This document shows positions 15,938 to 24,230 of a stretch of 64,000 bases of DNA, piece by piece. The notes beneath the pieces were generated by a model. That model was not told where the DNA came from, made no database searches, and saw nothing but the letters and a program-made list of their open reading frames with translations. This DNA is from CAYMPW01 sp964558505 (GTDB taxonomy: Archaea > Thermoplasmatota > Thermoplasmata > Methanomassiliicoccales > Methanomethylophilaceae). The first letter of the stretch is position 1; the number at the start of each line of letters is the position of its first letter. Position numbers and translations under genes: made by a program. The DNA is taken from positions 1 through 64,000 of the forward strand of contig CAZLEI010000003.1 in assembly GCA_964558505.1 (NCBI GenBank), given 5' to 3'.

Positions 15938-17969
15938 GTCGATGAGTAGGATTGTGATCGTGGGGACCAGAGCCCGCATGGATGATGCGATTGATGCATT
16001 GTACAGCGTGAAGGCCCTCCACCTGATCGATCATACCACCGGCGCAGACGAAGGTTTCGCCATCGGAGAATCCCGTCCATACACCTCGCAGGCATCCGAG
16101 AGGCTGCTTAAAACGAGGGCGATGGAGAAAGAGCTGAAAGTGAACAAACACACCAAAGCTCCCGGAATTCCCGCTGATGAGATCAAGAGCCAGATTTCTT
16201 CTGGAAGCGTCGAGTCCGTAGAGACTGAGGTTTTCTCGGTTCTTGACGAACGGAACAGGATCAATCAGAGTATCACCGATTTAAACGCTAAAAAAAACAA
16301 CCTTGAACTTCTCTCGAAGATCCCTGTGGATTTGGAGCTCTATGACGGCTACAAGTCCATCTCGGCGATCGTCGGATCCATCAAAGAAGACCCCACCGAG
16401 GCGCTCAAAGCGGTGCCCGATGCCGAGTATTTCATCTCTTTCGGGAAGAAAGAAGGCGGGGTCATCGCGGCATTCGTGAAGAACGACGATAAAGACAAGA
16501 TCGCAACGATCCTGTCCGATTTCGGCTTCGCAGAGATTGCCGTTCCCCAGGGCGCCGGGTCGCCTGCCGAGATGCTTAAGAGCACCGAGGCACAGCTCGT
16601 GACCCTTGCGGAGGATCTCGTAAACATCGAGACGGAGATCGAAAAGCTTCACGAGAAGCACAAATCATTCCTCAGAGCATCCGAGGAGGAGCTGGCTCTC
16701 ACTGTAGAGCAAGGCAGCACCCCCCTGAGGATAGCTACGAGCGATTACTCCTACGTCATCGACGCGTGGGTGCCGTCCGCGCAGGCGGAGTCCGTCATCG
16801 CGGAACTCAGCGCTAAACTGGGCGACAGCGTCTACGCAGAAGTGCAGGAGAAACGCGGCAGGAATCTCCATGAGGTCGACGCCGCAGAAGACAGATTCAA
16901 AACGGTTCCCACCAAGATGAAGAACGGGAATCTCGGGAAATTGTTCGAGTACCCGACCAAACTGGTCTCGGTACCGAGATACCAGGAGATCGATCCGTCG
17001 ATACTCATCGGTATCTTCCTCCCCTTGTTCTTCGGATTCATGGTCGGGGACCTCGGCTACGCAATCCCGTTCATCATCCTCGGGGCTTTCGGCCTCAAGG
17101 TTGCGAAGAACAAAGATTGGCGTGCCATCGCCACCGTGCTCTTCTTCGGAGGCATATGGGCATTCATATTCGGTCTCTTCTTCTTCGGAGAGATGCTTGG
17201 AATGCACTTCATTGGCGAAGCGACAGCTACCAGCGTCACATGGGAAGTACTTCTCGGCGTGTCTCTGCCTGACTGGTTCGCCGGGCTCCTGCCCTACGGA
17301 CACGGTGTCGGCAAGCTTGTCGAAGTTACGCTCCTGTTGAAACTGAGCGTATATGTCGGAATAGTCCACCTCCTGCTCGGATACATCTGCGCGTTCATCA
17401 ACGTCAAGATGCAGCACGGCGGGAAGGCGGCTTTCATGGAGAAGGGCGGTTGGATAATCACCTTCATCGGAATGGTCGTAGTGTGCTGGGCTCTCACCGA
17501 GATCCTCTTCAACGGAAGGCCGGTCGTCGGAGAGTTCATGTACATGACCGTCGCAGGACTCATCGTCCTGATCGTCGGCATAGCGATAAACTTCAAGACA
17601 GAGAAGGCGCAGTCGATCCTGGAACTTCCGGGAATCGTGGGGAACATACTCTCCTATACTCGTCTCGCTGCAATCGGGATGTCCAAGGCGGGAATGGCGC
17701 TGGCGTTCAATTACATAGCCATCATCATGATCGCGGGCAGCATAGACGGCATACTGGGAATCATCCTGGGATTCGCCGTGTTCGCATTCGGACACCTGAT
17801 GATCTGGACTTTGGCGATCCTTTCGGCGGGTCTGCACGGCTTAAGGCTGCAGTACGTCGAATTGATGTCGAAGTTCTTCGTGGGCGGAGGAACCCTGTTC
17901 GAGCCGCTCGCAGTCAAACGCAAACAAACCAAACCCCTTAAGACAGAAAAATCTACAGAGGTATCATAA
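15924..17969 (+). CDS. ahaI: A-type ATP synthase subunit I (a subunit)
   Basis: A 681-aa membrane subunit of the Ao motor. The N-terminal half (to about residue 345) is soluble and partly coiled coil, linking to the E/H stalks. The C-terminal half has about eight transmembrane segments, beginning near ILIGIFLPLFFGFMVGDLGY. The ion-path arginine is likely in SYTRLAAIGMSKAG, the conserved motif facing the c-ring. It overlaps subunit H by 14 bp, and subunit K starts directly after its stop. A second start at MSRIVIV (seven residues in) is possible. Confidence 0.94.
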   Translation: MSLPESMSRIVIVGTRARMDDAIDALYSVKALHLIDHTTGADEGFAIGESRPYTSQASERLLKTRAMEKELKVNKHTKAPGIPADEIKSQISSGSVESVETEVFSVLDERNRINQSITDLNAKKNNLELLSKIPVDLELYDGYKSISAIVGSIKEDPTEALKAVPDAEYFISFGKKEGGVIAAFVKNDDKDKIATILSDFGFAEIAVPQGAGSPAEMLKSTEAQLVTLAEDLVNIETEIEKLHEKHKSFLRASEEELALTVEQGSTPLRIATSDYSYVIDAWVPSAQAESVIAELSAKLGDSVYAEVQEKRGRNLHEVDAAEDRFKTVPTKMKNGNLGKLFEYPTKLVSVPRYQEIDPSILIGIFLPLFFGFMVGDLGYAIPFIILGAFGLKVAKNKDWRAIATVLFFGGIWAFIFGLFFFGEMLGMHFIGEATATSVTWEVLLGVSLPDWFAGLLPYGHGVGKLVEVTLLLKLSVYVGIVHLLLGYICAFINVKMQHGGKAAFMEKGGWIITFIGMVVVCWALTEILFNGRPVVGEFMYMTVAGLIVLIVGIAINFKTEKAQSILELPGIVGNILSYTRLAAIGMSKAGMALAFNYIAIIMIAGSIDGILGIILGFAVFAFGHLMIWTLAILSAGLHGLRLQYVELMSKFFVGGGTLFEPLAVKRKQTKPLKTEKSTEVS

Positions 17970-18200
17970 ATGGTAGACATAGGAACTGGATTGATCGCAA
18001 TTGGAGCAGGCCTTGCAGTCGGACTTACCGGTCTCGGTGCAGGTATGGCAGAGAAAGACGTCGGTGCTGCAGCAGTCGGCGCCATCACCGAGGACCAGAG
18101 TCTCTTCGGAAAGGCCATGATCTTCATGGTTCTCCCTGAGACCATCGTCATCTTCGGTCTCGTCATCGCCATCCTCGGCATCTTTGTTATGAACAGTTGA
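17970..18200 (+). CDS. ahaK: A-type ATP synthase subunit K (c-ring proteolipid)
   Basis: A 76-aa two-helix hairpin. Helix 1 is glycine-rich (GAGLAVGLTGLGAG), followed by a polar loop around residues 28-46. Helix 2 carries the ion-binding carboxylate Glu57 in VLPETIVIFGLV. It is a simple single-hairpin c subunit with one carboxylate per hairpin, unlike the duplicated versions in some methanogens. The coupling ion (H+ or Na+) cannot be settled by eye. It begins right after the subunit I stop. Confidence 0.94.
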   Translation: MVDIGTGLIAIGAGLAVGLTGLGAGMAEKDVGAAAVGAITEDQSLFGKAMIFMVLPETIVIFGLVIAILGIFVMNS

Positions 18201-18209
18201 GGCTGTTTC

Positions 18210-18767
18210 ATGGCACTAGATAGCGTAACGAAGGACATCGTTGCCTCCGCAAACTCCAAAATCTCGGCGATCAACGCCGAGAGGGATGCCGAGATCAGCA
18301 AGATCGAGGCGGAAGCGGCGGCAGCGATCTCCGGGATGAAAGAAAAAGAGGACAAGAAGCTTGCAGAAGCCATCGAGCGCCTCGACCGTCAGGAGATCTC
18401 CAGTGCAGAGCTGGAGAGCAAGAAGACGGTCCTGGCGAAGAAGAAGGAGATTCTCGCTGAAGCCTTCGAGGGAACCCTCACCAAACTCGAGACTGCGCCC
18501 AGGGATGTAAAACTGGCACAGTACAAGAAAATGGTGAAGTCCGCGAAGACGGTCATATCGAAGCCCACCGCGTTCATGGCCGAGGACGACGATTTCACAG
18601 CCAAAGAGCTGGGCGTTGTCGCGGTCGAGAAGGACCGCCGCATAAAAGGCGGCCTGGTCCTTCAGAGCGAGGACGGGTTCATCGAGGTCGACATGCAGTA
18701 CAGGACCATCCTCCAGAACATATGGGATGGCGACTTGAAGAACTTGTCCGACATCCTCTTTGGGTGA
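18210..18767 (+). CDS. ahaE: A-type ATP synthase subunit E
   Basis: A 185-aa peripheral-stalk subunit. The N-terminal half is a long charged, alanine-rich helix (IEAEAAAAISGMKEKEDKK) that would pair with subunit H; the C-terminal globular part, including DRRIKGGLVLQSEDGFIEVD, contacts the A3B3 head. That GG(L/F)xL...GxIEV signature is typical for E subunits. It lies between K and C as in other archaeal operons. Confidence 0.92.
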   Translation: MALDSVTKDIVASANSKISAINAERDAEISKIEAEAAAAISGMKEKEDKKLAEAIERLDRQEISSAELESKKTVLAKKKEILAEAFEGTLTKLETAPRDVKLAQYKKMVKSAKTVISKPTAFMAEDDDFTAKELGVVAVEKDRRIKGGLVLQSEDGFIEVDMQYRTILQNIWDGDLKNLSDILFG

Positions 18768-18771
18768 AACA

Positions 18772-19830
18772 ATGTTCAGGCGCAGCGGAAAGAAAGGCAA
18801 CTACGCATATACGGTGGCGAGGGTCAAAGCAAAGAAATCCTTGCTCATGAGCGAGGAGGACTACTCCAAGATGCTCATGATGAGCCTTCCGGAGATATCC
18901 CGTTTCATCAGTGAGACCGGCTATCAGAAGGAGATGGCAGAGCTCGCCGGCCGTATCGAGGGAATCGACCTCGTAGAGCATGCAACCTACAGGAACATGT
19001 CCAGGATCTTCACGAGTATCCTGCAGGCTTCCGAGGGAGAGCTCTACGACATGGTTGCGGGCTATCTCAACAAATGGGACAACTGGAACCTCAAGGTCGT
19101 TCTGCGTGGTAAGTCCTACGGTGTCGATAACGAGTCCATAAGGGAGGACCTTGTTCCTGCCGGCCGTCTCGACATCGAGGACCTGGAGAAGCTGATCGCC
19201 ATCGACTCCGCGGAGGAGATAATCGCCGCATACGAGAAAATGGCATCCGTGAGCATCCCCGCAGAGGCCGTCTCCGCATACAAGGAGACGGGTAGCCTCT
19301 CGTCGATCGAGGATTACCTTGACAAGTTCTACTACACAAGGTTCCTTGAGAGCATAGACCCGGACTCGGTTCCCAAGCGCCTGTTCCAGGATTACGTCAG
19401 AAAAGAGATCGACATAAAGAATCTCGAGACCATCCTGAAACTCAAGGTAGAGGGGATCTACGGCGAGGATGTTCTGAAGTACATCATTCCCGGAGGAAAA
19501 CAGATTGACAGAAAGCTGGCCACTCAGCTTGCCAACGCCGAGAGCATATCGGCCGCGGTGAACGACCTATCGCAGCTCGACTTCTACGAGGATATCAAAG
19601 AAGCACTGGAAGCAGCGGAGACCAAATCGCTCAGAGGAATCGTGGCCGGAATGCAGAAATACGAGATGAAAGAGGCGAAGAAGTTCTCGCACAGCTCCCC
19701 GCTGTCCGTCATACCCGTCGTTGACTACATGATCCACAAGGAGAACGAGGTCAGCAACATCAGGGCGATAGCGAGGGGGATCGAGAGCGGACTCGACAAA
19801 GACATCATCAAAGGACTACTGGTGATCTGA
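18772..19830 (+). CDS. ahaC: A-type ATP synthase subunit C
   Basis: A 352-aa all-helical protein of the central rotor socket (V-ATPase d type) that joins the D/F shaft to the K ring. NYAYTVARVKAKKSLLMSEEDY near the start (quoted in part: YAYTVARVKAKKS) and internal three-fold helical repeats match the family. The ATG at 18772 follows GGGTGA at 18762-18767; a TTG four codons upstream is a weaker alternative. The stop overlaps the start of subunit F by one base (TGATG). Confidence 0.92.
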   Translation: MFRRSGKKGNYAYTVARVKAKKSLLMSEEDYSKMLMMSLPEISRFISETGYQKEMAELAGRIEGIDLVEHATYRNMSRIFTSILQASEGELYDMVAGYLNKWDNWNLKVVLRGKSYGVDNESIREDLVPAGRLDIEDLEKLIAIDSAEEIIAAYEKMASVSIPAEAVSAYKETGSLSSIEDYLDKFYYTRFLESIDPDSVPKRLFQDYVRKEIDIKNLETILKLKVEGIYGEDVLKYIIPGGKQIDRKLATQLANAESISAAVNDLSQLDFYEDIKEALEAAETKSLRGIVAGMQKYEMKEAKKFSHSSPLSVIPVVDYMIHKENEVSNIRAIARGIESGLDKDIIKGLLVI

Positions 19831-20135
19831 TGCAAATCGGAGTAATAGGCAGTGAGGAGTTCGTCCTCGGATTCAGGCTCGCAGGCCTCAGGCGCGTGTT
19901 CGTCGCAGGCAGCGAAGACTATCAGGACAAACTGCTTCAGGCCATGGACGTCCCGGAGATCGGGATCCTGGCCGTGGATGCCAGAGACATGCAGTATCTG
20001 GCACCTAACATCAGACACAGGGTGATGGATTCCATCCAGCCCGTTGTCGTTCCGGTAGGCGGAGATGAGAGCGACCTTCGCGAGAAGGTCAAAAGAGCGA
20101 TTGGCGTTGACTTATACAAAACAGAGGATGAATAA
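19830..20135 (+). CDS. ahaF: A-type ATP synthase subunit F
   Basis: A 101-aa small alpha/beta (Rossmann-like) rotor subunit that binds subunit D. It starts MQIGVIGSEEFVLGFRLAGL, the typical opening, and contains ILAVDARDMQYLAP and a basic C-terminal helix. The start codon overlaps the subunit C stop, and the A subunit begins immediately after the TAA. Confidence 0.92.
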   Translation: MQIGVIGSEEFVLGFRLAGLRRVFVAGSEDYQDKLLQAMDVPEIGILAVDARDMQYLAPNIRHRVMDSIQPVVVPVGGDESDLREKVKRAIGVDLYKTEDE

Positions 20136-21869
20136 ATGAGCACTACTGATAAAGGTGTAATTTACAGGGTCGCCGGACCCGTCGTGACCGTCACCGGTAT
20201 TGCTACCAAGATGTACGACGTGGTTCACGTCGGAACGGAGCAATTAATGGGCGAGGTCATCAAGATCGTCGGCGACTACTCTATCATCCAGGTTTACGAG
20301 GACACATCCGGTGTCAAACCGGGAGAACCGGTTACCACCACCGGACGTCCGCTTGCGGTTGAATTGGGCCCCGGCCTCCTGACCTCCGTTTACGACGGAA
20401 TCCAGAGGCCTCTTCCTGTCCTCAGGGACAAGATGGGCGACTTCATCCTTCGCGGAGTGGCCGCGCCTGGACTTGACAGAGAGAAGAAATGGGAGTTCAC
20501 CCCGATCGCCTCCAAAGGCGATGTCGTGTACCCCGGACAGGTATTGGGAACAGTCATGGAGGGAATGATCCTCCACAAGATCATGGTGCCCCCCACCGTA
20601 AAGGGAAAGATCACCGACATCAAATCGGGATCCTTCACCGTGGAAGAGGACATTGCCACGATCGATGGCACAAAGGTGCAGATGAGGCAGTACTGGCCCG
20701 TCCGTGTCCCCAGGCCTGTGAAAGAGAAATACCAGCCTGACATACCGCTGATCACGGGCCTTAGGGTTCTTGACACCATGTTCCCCCTCGCGAAGGGAGG
20801 AGCAGCGGCGATCCCCGGTGCGTTCGGCACCGGAAAGACCGTCACCCAGCAGTCGCTGGCCAAGTTCTCGGATTCCGAGATCGTGGTCTACATCGGCTGC
20901 GGAGAGCGCGGAAACGAGATGACCGAGGTTCTTACCGAGTTCCCCGAGCTGGAAGACCCCAAGACCGGCCAGTCCCTGATGAACAGGACCGTCCTCATCG
21001 CCAACACATCCAACATGCCTGTGGCGGCAAGAGAGGCATCCGTTTACACCGGGATGACCATCGCGGAGTACTACAGGGACATGGGATACAACGTGTCGCT
21101 CATGGCAGATTCCACCTCCAGGTGGGCAGAGGCCATGAGGGAGATCTCGTCCAGGCTCGAAGAGATGCCCGGAGAGGAAGGTTACCCTGCATACCTGGCA
21201 GGAAGGCTTTCCGAGTTCTACGAGCGTGCATGCCGTTCCAGGACCCTCTGCGGAGAGGACGGATCCATCTCCGTCATCGGTGCAGTCTCGCCTCCAGGCG
21301 GAGACCTGTCCGAGCCTGTTACGCAGAACACCCTGCGTATCGTCCGTGTCTTCTGGGCACTGGACACCAAGCTCAGGGAGAGGAGGCACTTCCCCACCAT
21401 CAACTGGCTCACATCGTACTCCATGTACGACAAACAGCTCAAGGGATGGTACGCCGAGAACGTCGCCACGGATTTCCCCGCACTGAAAGAGTGGGCAATG
21501 CTCACCCTGCAGAAAGAGTCCGAGCTCCAGGAGATCGTGCAGATGGTCGGTTCCGACGCACTGCCCGACGAGCAGAAGATCTCGCTCGAGGTCTCCAGGA
21601 TGATCAGGGAGATATTCCTGCAGCAGAACGCATACCACCCTGTGGACATGTACTGCCCCATCGACAGGCAGTACAAGATGCTCAAGCTCATCAAGAAGTA
21701 TTCCGACCTCGCCAACAAGGCCCTCGTGGCCGGCGCACCCGTCAACAAGATCGCGTACCTGCCCGTCAGGCAGAAATTCCAGCAGGCCAAGTACGAGACC
21801 ACCGTCGACGAAGAGCTCAACCAGGTCGATATCGACATGGACAAGCAGTTCGCAGAACTGGGGGTGTAA
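20136..21869 (+). CDS. ahaA: A-type ATP synthase catalytic subunit A
   Basis: The 577-aa catalytic subunit. The P-loop is GAFGTGKTVTQQ (about residue 230), the archaeal A-type variant. The non-homologous bulge domain between residues about 110-190 and GERGNEMTEVL, DSTSRWAEAMREIS and the C-terminal helical domain are all in order. Length matches the family, and no intein is present although this subunit hosts one in some archaea. Three bases separate it from subunit B. Confidence 0.97.
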   Translation: MSTTDKGVIYRVAGPVVTVTGIATKMYDVVHVGTEQLMGEVIKIVGDYSIIQVYEDTSGVKPGEPVTTTGRPLAVELGPGLLTSVYDGIQRPLPVLRDKMGDFILRGVAAPGLDREKKWEFTPIASKGDVVYPGQVLGTVMEGMILHKIMVPPTVKGKITDIKSGSFTVEEDIATIDGTKVQMRQYWPVRVPRPVKEKYQPDIPLITGLRVLDTMFPLAKGGAAAIPGAFGTGKTVTQQSLAKFSDSEIVVYIGCGERGNEMTEVLTEFPELEDPKTGQSLMNRTVLIANTSNMPVAAREASVYTGMTIAEYYRDMGYNVSLMADSTSRWAEAMREISSRLEEMPGEEGYPAYLAGRLSEFYERACRSRTLCGEDGSISVIGAVSPPGGDLSEPVTQNTLRIVRVFWALDTKLRERRHFPTINWLTSYSMYDKQLKGWYAENVATDFPALKEWAMLTLQKESELQEIVQMVGSDALPDEQKISLEVSRMIREIFLQQNAYHPVDMYCPIDRQYKMLKLIKKYSDLANKALVAGAPVNKIAYLPVRQKFQQAKYETTVDEELNQVDIDMDKQFAELGV

Positions 21870-21872
21870 ACG

Positions 21873-23249
21873 ATGGCCAAAGTATCCAAAGAGTACAAGA
21901 CAATCTCGCAGATCGCGGGACCTCTCGTGTTCGTCAAGAACACGGAGCCCATCGGATACCAGGAGCTGGTCAGCGTCAAGCTGTCCGACGGCTCCATAAA
22001 GAGGGGACAGGTCCTCGACACGTCCAACGACCTCGTGGTCGTTCAGATATTCGAGGGGACCACCGGTATCGACAGGGCTGCAGCAGTCCGTTTCCTCGGA
22101 GAGACCATGAAGATGCCCGTTTCCAGGGACATGCTCGGAAGGGTCCTGTCCGGAGCCGGAGCACCGTTGGACGGCGGAGCCGCCATCACCCCGGACAAGG
22201 AGCTCGACACTGTCGGAGCCGCCATCAATCCGTGGGCAAGGGACAGCCCGTCTGATTTCATCCAGACCGGTATCTCCACCATCGACGGTATGAACACCCT
22301 CGTCAGGGGTCAGAAGCTCCCGATCTTCTCGGGATCAGGTCTCCCCCACAACGAGCTCGCACTCCAGATCGCCAGGCAGGCCAAGGTCCGCGGCGAGAAC
22401 GAGGAGTTCGCAGTGGTGTTCGTGGCCATGGGTATCACCAACGAAGAGAAGCAGATGTTCATGTCCGAGTTCGAGAGGACCGGCGCTCTGAAGAACGCCG
22501 TGGTCTTCCTGAACCTTGCAGACGACCCTGCAGTCGAGCGTATCCTCACGCCCCGTCTCGGTCTCACGACCGCAGAGTACATGGCGTTCGAGCTTGGAAT
22601 GCAGGTGCTGGTCATCATGACCGATGTCACGAACTACTGCGAAGCGCTCAGGCAGGTCGGTGCAGCCCGTGAGGAAGTGCCCGGCAGGCGCGGTTACCCC
22701 GGTTACATGTACACCGATCTCGCACAGCTGTACGAGCGTGCGGGAAGGATCAAGGGCAAGAAGGGTTCCATCACACAGATCCCCATCCTGTCCATGCCCG
22801 GTGACGATATAACCCACCCGATCCCCGACCTTTCCGGTTACATCACCGAGGGTCAGATCGTCATGTCCCGTGAACTTCACAGGTCCGGTATCTATCCCCC
22901 GGTCAACGTGTCCTCGTCCCTCAGCAGGCTGATGGGCGGAGGAACCGGTGCCGGCAAGACCCGTGACGATCACAAGGGTGTATCCGACCAGCTCTATGCC
23001 GCATATGCGGAAGGCAAGGACCTCCGCGGTCTCGTGGCCATCGTAGGAAAGGACTCCCTGTCCGAGAAGGACAGGAAATACCTGGACTTCGCCGACCTCT
23101 TCGAAGACCGTGTCGTCCGCCAGGGAATCGACGAGGACCGTTCGATCGAGCAGACGCTCGACATCGCATGGGAGATCATCGCCGAGCTGGATGTGGATCA
23201 GATCACCAGGATCGACCGCAAGTACATCGAGAAGTACATGAAGAAGTGA
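21873..23249 (+). CDS. ahaB: A-type ATP synthase regulatory subunit B
   Basis: The 458-aa non-catalytic nucleotide-binding subunit alternating with A in the A3B3 head. The P-loop position is degenerate (FSGSGLPHNELA), as expected for B, and the ALREVG-like region appears as EALRQVGAAREEVPGRRGYPGYMYTD (quoted in part: AAREEVPGRRGYPGYMYTD). The C-terminal helical domain ends in KYIEKYMKK. It lies 3 bp after A and 5 bp before D. Confidence 0.96.
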   Translation: MAKVSKEYKTISQIAGPLVFVKNTEPIGYQELVSVKLSDGSIKRGQVLDTSNDLVVVQIFEGTTGIDRAAAVRFLGETMKMPVSRDMLGRVLSGAGAPLDGGAAITPDKELDTVGAAINPWARDSPSDFIQTGISTIDGMNTLVRGQKLPIFSGSGLPHNELALQIARQAKVRGENEEFAVVFVAMGITNEEKQMFMSEFERTGALKNAVVFLNLADDPAVERILTPRLGLTTAEYMAFELGMQVLVIMTDVTNYCEALRQVGAAREEVPGRRGYPGYMYTDLAQLYERAGRIKGKKGSITQIPILSMPGDDITHPIPDLSGYITEGQIVMSRELHRSGIYPPVNVSSSLSRLMGGGTGAGKTRDDHKGVSDQLYAAYAEGKDLRGLVAIVGKDSLSEKDRKYLDFADLFEDRVVRQGIDEDRSIEQTLDIAWEIIAELDVDQITRIDRKYIEKYMKK

Positions 23250-23254
23250 GTGCC

Positions 23255-23890
23255 ATGTCGACCCAAGATATCACACCCACCCGTTCAGTCCTCATTGAGC
23301 TCAAGAGGAAGATCAAGCTGTCCCAGAGCGGATACAAGATCATGAAGATGAAGAGGGACGGCCTCATCATCGAATTCTTCGAGGTCATGGAGAAGGCCAG
23401 GAAGATGCGCGAAGGAGTCACGTCGGACTACGAGTCCGCCATGGAGAAGATCGCCATCGCCAGGGCAGTCGAGGGAGAGATCGCGGTCAAGTCCGCGGCA
23501 TACGCTCTGAAAGCGGATCCCCAGGTAACGGTTGGGAGCAAGAGTATCATGGGTATGATGGTCCCCAAAGTGGAAGCGACCTCCGTGCACACGAAGATCG
23601 TCGACAAGGGCTACGGTGTGATATCCACATCCGCCTACATCGAGGAGGCCGCCGTGGCCTTCGAGAAGCTGCTCGACACCCTGATCCGTGCGGCGGAGAT
23701 CGAGACCACCATGAAGAAACTGCTCGATGAGATCGAGAAGACCAAGAGGAGGGTGAACGCATTGGAGTTCAAAGTGATACCTGAGCTCCAGGAGTCCCAG
23801 AGGTTCGTCAAGTTCCGTCTCGAAGAGATGGAAAGGGAGAACACCACCCGCCTCAAGCACCTGAAGAAGAAAGGTGAGGCTTTAGAGTGA
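23255..23890 (+). CDS. ahaD: A-type ATP synthase subunit D
   Basis: A 211-aa long antiparallel coiled-coil rotor-shaft subunit. The N-terminal helix starts ITPTRSVLIELKRKIKL and the C-terminal helix contains TKRRVNALEFKVIPEL, a family signature. The ATG at 23255 is 5 bp after the B stop; the frame is open further upstream only within the B gene. Its stop overlaps by 4 bp with a small membrane-protein gene. Confidence 0.95.
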   Translation: MSTQDITPTRSVLIELKRKIKLSQSGYKIMKMKRDGLIIEFFEVMEKARKMREGVTSDYESAMEKIAIARAVEGEIAVKSAAYALKADPQVTVGSKSIMGMMVPKVEATSVHTKIVDKGYGVISTSAYIEEAAVAFEKLLDTLIRAAEIETTMKKLLDEIEKTKRRVNALEFKVIPELQESQRFVKFRLEEMERENTTRLKHLKKKGEALE

Positions 23891-24036
23891 AGTCATGGGA
23901 TGAACGCTGGGAAGAGATCCAAGAGGATCCGAAGAAGTTCGCGCTTCTCTTCAAGATCATCTGGATAGCAGCGTATTCCATGCTAATACTCGGGGCATTC
24001 ATCATAATCTACGTGTTGCTCACGTCGTACTTCTAA
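23887..24036 (+). CDS. 49-aa one-TM protein coupled to ATP synthase subunit D (AhaG-like position)
   Basis: A GTG at 23887 overlaps the subunit D stop in a GTGA arrangement, implying translational coupling. The product begins MKSWDERWEEIQEDPKKFAL, a charged amphipathic segment, and continues as one transmembrane helix ending LLTSYF. In Methanosarcina the ATP synthase operon also ends with a small gene after D, named ahaG. Position supports equivalence, but I cannot compare sequences. It may be an assembly factor or accessory subunit. A T-rich tract follows at 24054-24064. Confidence 0.65.
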   Translation: MKSWDERWEEIQEDPKKFALLFKIIWIAAYSMLILGAFIIIYVLLTSYF

Positions 24037-24041
24037 ACCCC

Positions 24042-24218
24042 TTAAACAAACCCCATTTTTTCCCTTATCCTGATATCTTCGGATTGTATTCTGCAGTTGC
24101 AGAAGTACTCGGGCGGTCGCAGACGGCCCATCGTGTGAAGAGGTACAGTCCCGACTCCAACCCTGTATGTGTCATATAGGGCAAGTCGATCATCGAAGAA
24201 GAAACGATCAGGATGCAT
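24042..24218 (-). CDS. 58-aa small protein downstream of DP1, unknown
   Basis: A 58-codon frame on the DP1 strand starts 12 bp after the DP1 stop. Its sequence looks protein-like: it opens MHPDRFFFDDRLALYDTY, continues with GVGTVPLHTMGRLRPPEYFC and has a CNC pair before a basic SEDIRIREKMGFV end. I do not recognise a family. No clear Shine-Dalgarno is present. Position suggests an operon with DP1, but this rests on composition and spacing alone. Confidence 0.45.
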   Translation of the reverse strand: MHPDRFFFDDRLALYDTYRVGVGTVPLHTMGRLRPPEYFCNCRIQSEDIRIREKMGFV

Positions 24219-24230
24219 CCGTTGTCCGGG

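Noticed and set aside
16665..17837. Long open frame on the minus strand inside ATP synthase subunit I
   Set aside because: Composition is rich in Asp, Glu, His and Arg with no motif, and it lies fully antisense to a certain gene; it is a codon-bias shadow.
20244..21638. 464-codon minus-strand frame inside subunit A
   Set aside because: Antisense shadow of a highly conserved gene; sequence has no protein-like domain pattern.
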